A stretch of DNA of 64,000 nucleotides, from contig FODP01000032.1 in NCBI GenBank assembly GCA_900110395.1, positions 1 through 64,000 of the forward strand. Direction: 5' to 3'. Shown piece by piece: positions 24,970 to 33,256 of the stretch (the stretch's first letter is position 1; each line of letters starts with the position of its first letter). This DNA is from Rhodospirillales bacterium URHD0017 (GTDB lineage Bacteria; Pseudomonadota; Alphaproteobacteria; Reyranellales; Reyranellaceae). The position numbers and the translations under genes were made by a program. Below the pieces are notes generated by a model. The model was given only the letters and a program-made list of their open reading frames with translations, was not told the origin of the DNA and searched no databases.

Positions 24970-26217
24970 ATGAGCGCTCGTTCAGCACTTCGCGCCAAAT
25001 TGGGCTGTGATGCCCCTACTTATATCGTTCAGGGCACCGATCCTAGCGCTATAGGCTGTCTCGTCGGCGAGGGGCAGCGCTGGACTCAGACCCAAATTGA
25101 AGTGCATCAAGTCTATCTTGGTCGTCCGCGTCTCTTCACTTTAAGAGCCAACTCAGCCAAGACGGCGATATTTTTTCATTTTGGGTACGTAGATATTGCT
25201 ATCGCGGTTCGTAACATTCTCGCTGACGCGGTTGTAAACGGAGCGAGTAGCACAAGTATCGTTCAGCAAGCTCAACAGCTTTGTCATCGTGTGCTAGCTG
25301 ACGAAGCCCTAGTGGATGGAAATGTCGAGAACAGCATAAATTTATTTTGTCTCTCGAAAACAGAGCTCCCTCTACTTGCTTACCGTCCGGGATTGTTTCT
25401 CGATCTCAATTCTCATCTCATGGAGGAGGAAGCGCTCTGCCCGTGGATGTTCGGTCTGGCCCATGAGTTTGGGCATTCTGTCGGAGGCGGATTTAAGCGC
25501 GAACTCAATGCATCCCTACCTGCGATCGCTCGGTTAATAGGCCAGACCGTAGCCTCCCGACTTTGCGGGAATTCGGAATCTGGCCGTCAGCGGGCAGCCG
25601 GCCTACTGGCCGATGCCGATTTCCATGAGATTGCAGAGGAACACATCGCAGACATTTGTAGCGCGATGATCACCTGGAACGCCTGCGGAAACGTGATGCT
25701 TGCTCGTGTCGGGCGACCTCCGCATCCGCACAAATTTGCTATTGAAATTCTGCTGGCACTCAATGTTCTGTTGCTTTGTGTATATTTGCGGCCATGGCAC
25801 GCCGAGCAAGATCTGGAGAGTTTCGGCATCGGGCTGCGTCAACTTCTTCTTTTGTTCACCCTTTCAGGCAAAGGGCCGCTGCATGATGTTTTGAAGAAAA
25901 ACGGCCAATCTTTGCCGTTTATTGTAACGCCGGCGGTGGAGGCTGTCGCCGAGCGCTTGCGTGACGCAGTCTTACAGTTTGCCGGCGGTATTTCGATGGC
26001 TCAAGACACCGCAGCCTCCCTCGCGAAAGAAGCGACCGCGACAGAGCTTATCAATCGATTTCTCAAATGGCGAAATCGACTCCAAACAATAAAGGAGCGC
26101 CACACTGTAGATCGGGACGCGTATCTGTTCATCCGCACCGCCGAACAACTCGGTCGGTCATCGCCCGATCTTGAAAAAATCAACCAAGTGGTGAGAGCGG
26201 ATCAGAAGAGTGTGTGA
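24970..26217 (+). CDS. HEFGH zinc metallopeptidase-like protein, unknown family
   Basis: A 415-residue cytoplasmic-looking protein without signal peptide. The zinc motif H165-E-F-G-H169 follows a hydrophobic strand-helix (CPWMFGLAHEFGHS). About 54 residues later EIAEEHIADICSAM could supply the third glutamate ligand, so it resembles gluzincin peptidases. A hydrophobic segment (IEILLALNVLLLCVYL) near residue 260 is probably buried or membrane-associated. GC is clearly lower than in neighbours, suggesting separate acquisition. It is a plus-strand single gene in a mostly minus-strand island. A GTG nine bases upstream is an alternative start. It might be a protease effector or a partner of a lost system; the function is unknown. 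Confidence 0.65.
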   Translation: MSARSALRAKLGCDAPTYIVQGTDPSAIGCLVGEGQRWTQTQIEVHQVYLGRPRLFTLRANSAKTAIFFHFGYVDIAIAVRNILADAVVNGASSTSIVQQAQQLCHRVLADEALVDGNVENSINLFCLSKTELPLLAYRPGLFLDLNSHLMEEEALCPWMFGLAHEFGHSVGGGFKRELNASLPAIARLIGQTVASRLCGNSESGRQRAAGLLADADFHEIAEEHIADICSAMITWNACGNVMLARVGRPPHPHKFAIEILLALNVLLLCVYLRPWHAEQDLESFGIGLRQLLLLFTLSGKGPLHDVLKKNGQSLPFIVTPAVEAVAERLRDAVLQFAGGISMAQDTAASLAKEATATELINRFLKWRNRLQTIKERHTVDRDAYLFIRTAEQLGRSSPDLEKINQVVRADQKSV

Positions 26218-26219
26218 CA

Positions 26220-26849
26220 CCACGCTCTACGAGCAGACGAATGGGGCGAACGGACTGGCGCCCAACAAGGCGGGCGAGCTGTTCGCCGCAAAAGGCGACG
26301 GCAAGAAGATCAGCATGCGCAACCGCGACGGCGCGTTGATGGTGCTGAAATTCGAGGGCAAGCCGTTCCTGGCGCCCAACGACCTGTTTCTTCGAAAGGC
26401 GGCATCTACTTTACCCATCGGCGTCCGCGCCCGGTGGTGCCGGGGCGGCCGACCTGCGTGTACTACCTGCCGGCCGGCCCCAAGCAGGCGACCATGCTCA
26501 CAGCGCAGTTGGACGGCCGAACGGACTCACCCTGACGCACGACGACGAAACGCTGATCGCAGATGACACGATTTGCAATACGTATTCGCCTACAACCTCC
26601 AGCCCGATAGCATGGTCAAAGGCAAGCGCGCCATTACGGAGCTGCACGATTTCTTGCCGGCAAGGAGAGCGGCGTTGACGGCCTTGCGCTCGACGATCGG
26701 GTCTATATCACGCCTCCCCGGCGTGCAGGTATTCGATGCCAAGGGCGGCTATCTCGGCACTATCAAGCTGGGTCGCCACCCCGCCAATGTCGCCTTCGCC
26801 GGACCCGGCAGGCACACGCTGCACATAACCGCGCGCGTCGTTCAGTGCA
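26220..26849 (+). pseudogene. SMP-30/gluconolactonase-like protein, decayed
   Basis: Beta-propeller pieces of the SMP-30/gluconolactonase family are recognisable in several frames: ANGLAPNKAGELFAAKGDGK, then GKPFLAPNDLF, then (other frame) FTHRRPRPVVPGRPTCVYYL, NGLTL, KESGVDGLALDDRVYITPPG and finally VQVFDAKGGYLGTIKLGRHP ending HTLHITAR. At least three frameshifts and short deletions break it, and both ends are missing. The right end is cut exactly where the stop of the minus-strand MBL gene begins. The family hydrolyses sugar lactones, so this is probably passenger metabolic DNA from a former host, not a defence part. Confidence 0.8.
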
Positions 26850-26856
26850 GCGTCTG

Positions 26857-27939
26857 CTACAGGACAACCTTCAGCCAGCCGTTCCGATCGACGCTGGGAT
26901 GAGCCTTTTCGTAGAGCTGGAACTCGGACGGAAGTTCGCCACCGCGGTCGATCCACCAGTCCGTGCGCTCCTTCCTATAATTGAAATGAAATGTTGGAAT
27001 TCCTCCGCCCCAGCGGATGACGCGCAGAAGCGCCTGGGTATCGGGGTGCTTGTGCTGCGTGCCGTCGGTCGAAACCAGGTACCGTCTGCAGTTGATCGCA
27101 TCGAGCAAGTCTTTGGAGATGTTCTTGACACTGCCGTGATGCGACAGCTTCACGGCAGCAAACGGAAGGCCCCCTGTCTCGTTCGATGCATAGTGAGCTC
27201 GATACTGGGCTAGGCCGTCGATCAGATCGGGAGCGAACGCGTCGCCCGACAGCAGGAGGCGTTTACCCTCGAATTCCGCAATCAGAGCAATGCTCGACCC
27301 GTTCGCAACGGCTGTGTCGAATGCTTTGACCTCCTTCCATTGCGCGGGCCAGACGTCATTCCGGCCAAGTATGTCGTCTTCTTTGCCAAGGCCGTCGGTT
27401 TCCGCCGAGTCGGTACCACCTTTCACGGCGATCCACGTCTTGGCCAACGCAGCCAACCGCTCTCGCGGCGGGCCAATCACTGTCAGGCACAGACCACCGT
27501 CCAGGACCTTTCGAGGCGGCTTGACGTTATCGAAAACAACAAGTTCTCCGCCGAAGATGGCGTTCCAAGGGTACTTCCTACGCCCTAGCAGTTCCGAAAG
27601 CTCGTCACCCTGTACCGTCCCCAGCAGGTCGGGAAACGCCTTCTCGAGCTGGGGCCTTCCGTTGAACCACACGTCGCCAATTTCGAGATCAAGGTTGGGA
27701 TCCTTGAGCAACTCTGGGATGCCGAGAATGTGGTCCGTGTCGATGTGTGTGACGACAATGAGTTCGATCCTGAGTCGCTTGCCAGTCGACCGATTTCTGA
27801 TCTTTTGCTGAATGGCGGCGGCCGTTTCAGTCATACCGCCGTCGACAAGGATCACGTGCGACTGGTCAGGATCGCCGTACTCGATCCAAAGGCAATCTCC
27901 CTGGCGGGCTGGGAGCATCTCGACGCTAAACACCAGCAT
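26857..27939 (-). CDS. Metallo-beta-lactamase-fold hydrolase (ComEC/Rec2-like), partner of a CHAT protein
   Basis: A 360-residue MBL-fold protein without membrane segments. The metal motif is complete: VVTHIDTDH (H65, D67, D69, H70), then LLLSGDAF, then VKLSHHGSVKN. The SHHGS form is that of the competence-type (ComEC/Rec2) MBL domains, many of which are nucleases or phosphodiesterases. The N-terminus (LPARQGDCLWIEYG) is common in MBL proteins of conflict systems. Its start lies inside the CHAT gene (14-base overlap), so the two are made together. GTG six bases after the ATG has a better-spaced GGGGA site and may be the true start. Proposed role: nucleic-acid-cleaving effector released or activated by the CHAT protease; inference. 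Confidence 0.82.
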   Translation of the reverse strand: MLVFSVEMLPARQGDCLWIEYGDPDQSHVILVDGGMTETAAAIQQKIRNRSTGKRLRIELIVVTHIDTDHILGIPELLKDPNLDLEIGDVWFNGRPQLEKAFPDLLGTVQGDELSELLGRRKYPWNAIFGGELVVFDNVKPPRKVLDGGLCLTVIGPPRERLAALAKTWIAVKGGTDSAETDGLGKEDDILGRNDVWPAQWKEVKAFDTAVANGSSIALIAEFEGKRLLLSGDAFAPDLIDGLAQYRAHYASNETGGLPFAAVKLSHHGSVKNISKDLLDAINCRRYLVSTDGTQHKHPDTQALLRVIRWGGGIPTFHFNYRKERTDWWIDRGGELPSEFQLYEKAHPSVDRNGWLKVVL

Positions 27940-30844
27940 TCCCCACGATCCAATCCGCATCGCCATAGGCGACCACGCCCAGGACGCCGGGGGCGCCTTT
28001 AAGCAGAGCACGCCGGCGCAACTCGGTCGCAAACGCGCCGAATGTCTTCAGATCGGTCAACGACATGTTTGCCTCCTCAAGCATGTCGACCACCTCCCTC
28101 GCAATGGGAACAGCGTCGGCGCCACGCACCGTTGCAATCGTTGTCAGCAGGAGGTCGGCACCATATCGACGGAACCGTTCCGGGTAGGTGGCGAAGTTCG
28201 CGCCGCTCTCAGCAGTATTGCATCCAAGCAAGGCGACAAGCTCAACCTCATCCGACAAGCCAACGTCGGCCTTCGATATGCTGGCCTTGGCACGCCAGTG
28301 CTCCCGTGCCGTTCCGGTCCCGAGTTCAAGGGCTTCGATATTCTCATACACTCCAGTGTGCGGCAGCAGGACGAGAAGGTTGGGGGAATGCGTGCTCACG
28401 CCTTCACACCACTTGGTCCAATCCTCCGCCCGGACTGCGCTCCCCGCTACTTTGGACAGCCTCCTAGCGAGATCCGCAACTTGTGTCGATCCACCGGGAA
28501 AGTTGGTGGCTCGATCGCTATAGCCCAGCAATGACGACGTCATACGCTTCAACTGCCGCCGGCCTGGGCCTTGACCCGGATGCGCCTGCTCGAGTGTGTC
28601 CGCATAGCGGCGTTCGATCTCACTCGAGAGGCCCCAAAACCGGAGCGGACACACGACCGTCTGGGCCCGACGATGGATGCAATCTCCACATTGGCCCTTT
28701 TTCCATTTATCCAACGCCTCCAGACAATGCCTTGCCCCGAAATCGGGCGCAGGACCTTCGTAGACGTATTCGATAGGGACGTACGACTCCCACGGCCCGG
28801 CAATGGCAATCCTTTGAGGCGGTTCACGATCGGTCGGCCAGAAGCGCTCCATCGCCGTTCGCATCAAACTTCCAGGGTGGGCAAGTGCTCGCAACGCGGT
28901 GACGATCTCGTCGTCTGTCCACGCGACTTCGACTTTGTCGCGATAGGCGATCTTGGCGATCTCCTTGCTAATAGTTGAGGTAGTATTTTCGAGCTTCGCA
29001 AGCGGCAATCCTGACTGAGCTTCATTGATTGCCACAATCCTCGGTGTCATTCCGTCGGAGCCGTCATTGACGAACAGCCCGAGATCGAACTCCCGCCGAT
29101 CAACCGCGCCTATGAACTCGGGGAAGGGCAATGCGCGCACCTGCAACCTTAGTGCAGGCCCTGGCTCGAGCTCTTCAAGGGCCGATCTACGGTCGCTCAC
29201 CGCTATAGACACATCTATTGCCTGCTGAAGGCGACGGTTAACGGACAACAGCATTGTACCCTTCACCGTTTCCCCGGAACGAGCAAATGCGCGGATAAGG
29301 AAAAATGCATCCGTGCTCGGGCCGGTACGCGGCAGATGGAGGCTGCCGGTAGCTGCCTCGCCGGCAGCGTCGGCGTCCGCTTTTGCACGAAGAAGGCGCC
29401 TGACACGAATGAGATCGATACCCATGTCTGGTTCGACGACAACAATCTTCGAGTTTGAAACCTCGAATCGAACCTCGATCAGGGCTTCTCCATTGGCGTC
29501 AAGCGCGTTCGTCGGGAACTCTACGTCGGAAGACGCTTGCAGTTTTTCGGTCGAGATCCGAACCCGCGCCAGGTTTACAGCATTTGCGACGAAGCGACCG
29601 TCCGTCTCTGTCATCATCTCTGGGGAGTAGAAGGACTCACGAACAGACTCTTCATCAAAGGCATCCAGGATGGCCATCTGCACGCGTCGGCTAGCGCGCG
29701 CGGTTTCCTCGAGACAGTCACGATCCGCGGCCGCTAGTTCATTGGCCGCAGGCACACCCGACCCAGTCTCCGAATTGAACGGCCTTTGACGGATGGCCTC
29801 ACCGAGGCCCGTGCTTTCAAAGCCGATGTCTCCGCGAAGGTCCTTGATCAGCCCGGAGCTCCCATCCAGGGAATTATAACGCTGCCAAAATCGCCGTGGC
29901 GACTCCCTCCCAGCCACCGAATAGGAGTCTGCAACGCCCGCAATGCACATCCTATCCAGTGCTCGTGCGTCACCGACAATGATCGGCGGTATCCCTCCCC
30001 TATCTACGTTCCATACGGCTGCGTGGACCGTATGGTCATGCGACAGATTTCTGACAAACTCGCTCAGGAACTGGGCCGGTTCAATGCTGGGCGCCAGAAG
30101 GGCAGCACCATGAGCATAGAAACTTGTGATGACTTCTTCTGCCTGGGCTACGGTGGCGCGCAAATCCATATCCGTCTGGACCCGCTGAAGGACAAATTCT
30201 GGCCGAAGGCGAATGGAGGAATAAAGTGCCTCTTCAGCCGTGGCGCCATCGAGAAACAACACATCGACCCTCTCAGTTCGGATCGAAACGGGCGATAGCA
30301 GCGCGAGATTTGCCAGCCAAGGGTGAGCGTGGGTCTCGTCGTGCCAACTCCGCAGAATGGCTGTCAGCTCTGTTTGAGGTGCTTGCACAGCGATGCGAAT
30401 GGGCCAATGCCAATTTGGGGCGTGGTCGCCCCTAGGACTTCGGTGCGCGACCATAAGTGCGCCGAGCCCCACCGCAGGATGCGCCAGAGCCTTGAATGCC
30501 TTTTGCCAGCCTATCGTGGCAGGTTCCCCATAATTCAACCGGACACGAGGAGCGACGCGCCCCCAAGTATCCCAGCGTTCACGCGCCGGCTGTAATACTT
30601 GTTCAATCCAGCTTTCGCCGAGACGCCGCAATGTATCAAACGAGACCCTTATGTTTCCTTCCTCGTCAAGAACGTTTAAACAATGGCCCCAGAGAATGTC
30701 TTTTGTGGCTCCACTTCGATCACCCGACGACCAAACGTGGTTCGGAGAGAATTGGGGTGTTTTATAGAAATTCCACATCGGGCTGGCGGCTAGCGCTCGG
30801 CCCAAGTCCCCATCGCTATATCGATCTTCGTTGGTGTCGGTCAT
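27926..30844 (-). CDS. CHAT-domain caspase-like protease, large defence candidate
   Basis: A 972-residue protein. The C-terminal ~250 residues form a CHAT (caspase HetF-associated with TPR) domain: the CPLRFWGLSSEIER segment, the catalytic histidine in LLPHTG (about residue 829), and the catalytic cysteine in ALLGCNTAESG (about 875), then GADLLLTTIATVRG. The N-terminal ~650 residues match no domain I recognise; they contain a WHWPIRIAVQ strand region and several beta-rich stretches, probably the sensor. CHAT proteases act in anti-phage and cell-death systems, cutting a partner after infection. The only overlapping partner here is the MBL protein. ATG 30844 is the first Met of an otherwise closed frame. 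Confidence 0.82.
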   Translation of the reverse strand: MTDTNEDRYSDGDLGRALAASPMWNFYKTPQFSPNHVWSSGDRSGATKDILWGHCLNVLDEEGNIRVSFDTLRRLGESWIEQVLQPARERWDTWGRVAPRVRLNYGEPATIGWQKAFKALAHPAVGLGALMVAHRSPRGDHAPNWHWPIRIAVQAPQTELTAILRSWHDETHAHPWLANLALLSPVSIRTERVDVLFLDGATAEEALYSSIRLRPEFVLQRVQTDMDLRATVAQAEEVITSFYAHGAALLAPSIEPAQFLSEFVRNLSHDHTVHAAVWNVDRGGIPPIIVGDARALDRMCIAGVADSYSVAGRESPRRFWQRYNSLDGSSGLIKDLRGDIGFESTGLGEAIRQRPFNSETGSGVPAANELAAADRDCLEETARASRRVQMAILDAFDEESVRESFYSPEMMTETDGRFVANAVNLARVRISTEKLQASSDVEFPTNALDANGEALIEVRFEVSNSKIVVVEPDMGIDLIRVRRLLRAKADADAAGEAATGSLHLPRTGPSTDAFFLIRAFARSGETVKGTMLLSVNRRLQQAIDVSIAVSDRRSALEELEPGPALRLQVRALPFPEFIGAVDRREFDLGLFVNDGSDGMTPRIVAINEAQSGLPLAKLENTTSTISKEIAKIAYRDKVEVAWTDDEIVTALRALAHPGSLMRTAMERFWPTDREPPQRIAIAGPWESYVPIEYVYEGPAPDFGARHCLEALDKWKKGQCGDCIHRRAQTVVCPLRFWGLSSEIERRYADTLEQAHPGQGPGRRQLKRMTSSLLGYSDRATNFPGGSTQVADLARRLSKVAGSAVRAEDWTKWCEGVSTHSPNLLVLLPHTGVYENIEALELGTGTAREHWRAKASISKADVGLSDEVELVALLGCNTAESGANFATYPERFRRYGADLLLTTIATVRGADAVPIAREVVDMLEEANMSLTDLKTFGAFATELRRRALLKGAPGVLGVVAYGDADWIVGNAGV

Positions 30845-31169
30845 TACGGCCCCCGTCCATGTTCATTCGGAACAGTTACGACACATATCAACAGTAGCAC
30901 CACTTACTAGCTTCAACCAGAAGAGGAGCTCGCTTTGTCAGGTTGGTATGTTCTGAGTAGGACCCGTTGTTGCCGGGGCTCAAATTCCTTGAGCACGGCA
31001 GCCTAAGTTTGGCGACGCTTTGAGCGCGAGGCTTAAGTCGCCAGTCGCTTAGAACTCTGAATCGCGATACTCGGCAATGTCGACGATGCTAGGTCGTTCG
31101 CGCACAGTGTAGCCGAGACGCCGCAGTTGATAGGCCTGCGCGAAGCGGTTCAGCTGGTCTCGTGCCTCG
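30845..31169. other. Gap with a short minus-strand frame lacking a start codon
   Basis: From about 31205 down to 31050 the minus strand is open and reads DEARDQLNRFAQAYQLRRLG, then YTVRERPSIVDIAEYRDSEF before TAA. It has a protein-like composition and overlaps the end of the membrane hydrolase gene in another frame, but has no ATG, GTG or TTG in a useful place. It may be a small gene that lost its start, or the original C-terminal extension of the hydrolase after a frameshift. The rest of the gap shows nothing. Confidence 0.35.
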
Positions 31170-32645
31170 TCAGTTGCGATCGAGCAGATTGATTGCTCGC
31201 CGGAGCGTCTTCAGTCGCGCCGCCGCCGTCTTATCGGCATCCCAATAGCGCGTGTGCGTGAACTCGCGCGATGGTCGGTCTCCATCCGATATGTTGAGGT
31301 CGAGGATGCCCATGCCGAAATTTTTGCGCAATGGACCGCTGATCATGTCGCCCTGCGCTACTCGGCGTGCAGGGTCGAAGACGTTGGTCCAACGGACCGA
31401 AGCGAAAGGCGCGGCAAAATGGAGCGCCCATGCTTCCGGCGTCTCCGAGATACGATGGGACATGAGCCGGGTTTGCCCGTCAGGAAGCAGGCCCGCGCGC
31501 CGCGCCGCCTCCGCGACCTGAGGATCGAGCTCTTCGCGAAACGGCGGGCAAGTCGGCAGCTCACGCGCGCGGCAGCGCGCCTTCAGATCGTCGGGTCCGT
31601 CAGCCAGCAGAAACTCGGCGTGGGTGAGTGGACTGCCGACGGTAACCAGGTCGCTGATCAGCCATCGCGACCGAATCTCGGCGACGTTAGATGCCTCCCG
31701 CAATATGCGCCCCAGCCGGCCTTGGGCTTCGCGAAAGACGGCGATGTTTTCCATAGACGGGGCCAGCTTGATCTCCGCGACCGCGGCTTCCAGACTGGCA
31801 ATCGCCTGGCCCTTCGCCGATGCCGCAGAGAACACTTGCACCCCGATTTGCTCTGCCCAGAAATAGCTTACGAGGTCGTGCGCGAGGATAGTGCCCAGGC
31901 TGTGGCCGACGAGCACAACGCGATCATAGTTGGTCTCCTGCCCGTTCCCTGCGTGAAGTTCCCGGAGCAGCGCGAGGCCACGCTCGCGCACTGCCTTCCG
32001 AGCAGCGATGTTGTCCGGGTCCGACCGCGTATACTTCACAACCCGGCCGAAGCTTGCCGTCGCCTTACGATGCATGAACGCGAGAATTGCCGCCGCGAGG
32101 GCTGCCACGATTGCCTTGGACAACCAGGACGGCGCGTGCGCCTTCCATATCTCATCGGGGATCAAGGACACGAGCCCTAAAGCGGTGACGATCAAGGCTC
32201 CGATCCAAAGGCATAGCCAGGCCGTCCGGACGTCGGCAGGGACTTTCGACCACGGCCGAACCAAGAGATACTGCACCCACGCCGTGAACTGCGCCCACGT
32301 AGAGCCCGCGGTGAGGTCAGCCCAATAGAGTTCGTAGAAGTCGGTCCGCACGCCCTTTGGAAAACTGTCGCTCGCCCGGCTCTTGCGCGTCGTGATCCGT
32401 CGCAGCTCGAGCGAGCCGGTGCGATTGTCGGGCCGGCTCCACATCTGCTCCGCATGCGGCATCTTGGGCACCTGCACATCGGGATCGAGCGACCAGATCG
32501 TCCGAGCGAATCCCTTGACCGTGTCCATCGGCCGCTGTTCGCCCATGCCGTGGATCAGGACATAGGCCTGTCGCGCGATGCGGCCTCGGGCAGCGCCCTT
32601 GCTCGCTGGCGCTCCCTCTGCCCTTTCGGTCTTGTCGTCCGCCAT
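31170..32645 (-). CDS. Membrane-anchored alpha/beta hydrolase (lipase-like)
   Basis: A 491-residue protein. The N-terminal strand AYVLIHGMGEQRPMDTV is the oxyanion-hole region of alpha/beta hydrolases. Two hydrophobic segments follow near residues 145-165 (LCLWIGALIVTALGLVSLI) and 178-192. The nucleophile elbow GHSLG appears near residue 247, and a late aspartate/histidine region (LMSHRISE) may complete the triad. The fold with inserted membrane hairpin suggests action on lipids at the inner membrane. A strong AGGGGGGG site precedes the ATG. It lies upstream of the CHAT/MBL pair on the same strand, 325 bases away, and could be a membrane-damaging effector; that role is inference, and a house-keeping esterase is possible. 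Confidence 0.65.
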   Translation of the reverse strand: MADDKTERAEGAPASKGAARGRIARQAYVLIHGMGEQRPMDTVKGFARTIWSLDPDVQVPKMPHAEQMWSRPDNRTGSLELRRITTRKSRASDSFPKGVRTDFYELYWADLTAGSTWAQFTAWVQYLLVRPWSKVPADVRTAWLCLWIGALIVTALGLVSLIPDEIWKAHAPSWLSKAIVAALAAAILAFMHRKATASFGRVVKYTRSDPDNIAARKAVRERGLALLRELHAGNGQETNYDRVVLVGHSLGTILAHDLVSYFWAEQIGVQVFSAASAKGQAIASLEAAVAEIKLAPSMENIAVFREAQGRLGRILREASNVAEIRSRWLISDLVTVGSPLTHAEFLLADGPDDLKARCRARELPTCPPFREELDPQVAEAARRAGLLPDGQTRLMSHRISETPEAWALHFAAPFASVRWTNVFDPARRVAQGDMISGPLRKNFGMGILDLNISDGDRPSREFTHTRYWDADKTAAARLKTLRRAINLLDRN

Positions 32646-32913
32646 CGTCCCCCCCTTTCACCGGCCCTTCCGCCAAGCGGGCCCCTGATCCGATGGGTCG
32701 CGACCCGGCGCGGATGTTCACCTGCACACCTTGCATGGCCTGCCCCTCGCCGGCAAAATGGCCAACTCCGCGCGGACAGCATCCGGACGTCCCACGCGTC
32801 GCGCGTGCCGTCAAAGCGTAGGGTCAAGTGCCAGCAGCGGCATCGACGGCGGATTAAGCACGGGCGTGTGCTTTTCGCCGGCGACCCAGGCATGGAGATG
32901 TCCGATCACTCCT

Positions 32914-33090
32914 TCAGCGCAGGACGCCCTCGGTTAACCACCTGTGAACGCAGTCGTACACCACTTTCAAATCCGCATCGAGGCGCCCGTTCGCTATTTC
33001 CACGGGCAGTTTAGCTTCGGCCTTGTCCAGCCAGTCGAGAACTGTATGACCCTCGGCGCGAGCCCGTGCACGCGACCCGCCGACGATCAT
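32914..33090 (-). CDS. Small unknown island protein (58 residues)
   Basis: The frame starts MIVGGSRARARAEGHTVLDW and ends VYDCVHRWLTEGVLR. Composition is protein-like, with a helical middle (LDKAEAKLPVEIANG). The spacing upstream gives only a weak ribosome site. It lies directly downstream of the primase-helicase on the same strand and could be the last gene of the replication module. No family recognised. Confidence 0.4.
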   Translation of the reverse strand: MIVGGSRARARAEGHTVLDWLDKAEAKLPVEIANGRLDADLKVVYDCVHRWLTEGVLR

Positions 33091-33142
33091 GTTAGCGCGT
33101 CACTTCCATGACGGCGCAGCAGCCCGGCCTGCATCTCCCGCC

Positions 33143-33256
33143 TTAGGGATACACCTACCGCGCACTTAGGTGCGCACGGCCGTGAGGGGTGCTGAAGTGG
33201 GCCGAGGGCACCCCGCGCACCCGGCCCACCTTCACGCTGTAGGTCTATCAGCCGCG
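33143..33256. repeat. Primase 3' end and downstream region, copy B
   Basis: Intact counterpart of the block at 23738-23862. The minus strand carries the last codons of the primase-helicase gene (AADRPTA-stop), and the following ~90 bases contain imperfect GGTGCGC/GCGCACC inverted pieces that could act as its terminator. Confidence 0.7.

Noticed and set aside
26845-27213. Plus-strand frame of 122 codons opposite the MBL gene
   Set aside because: It is antisense to conserved MBL motifs and has no ribosome site.
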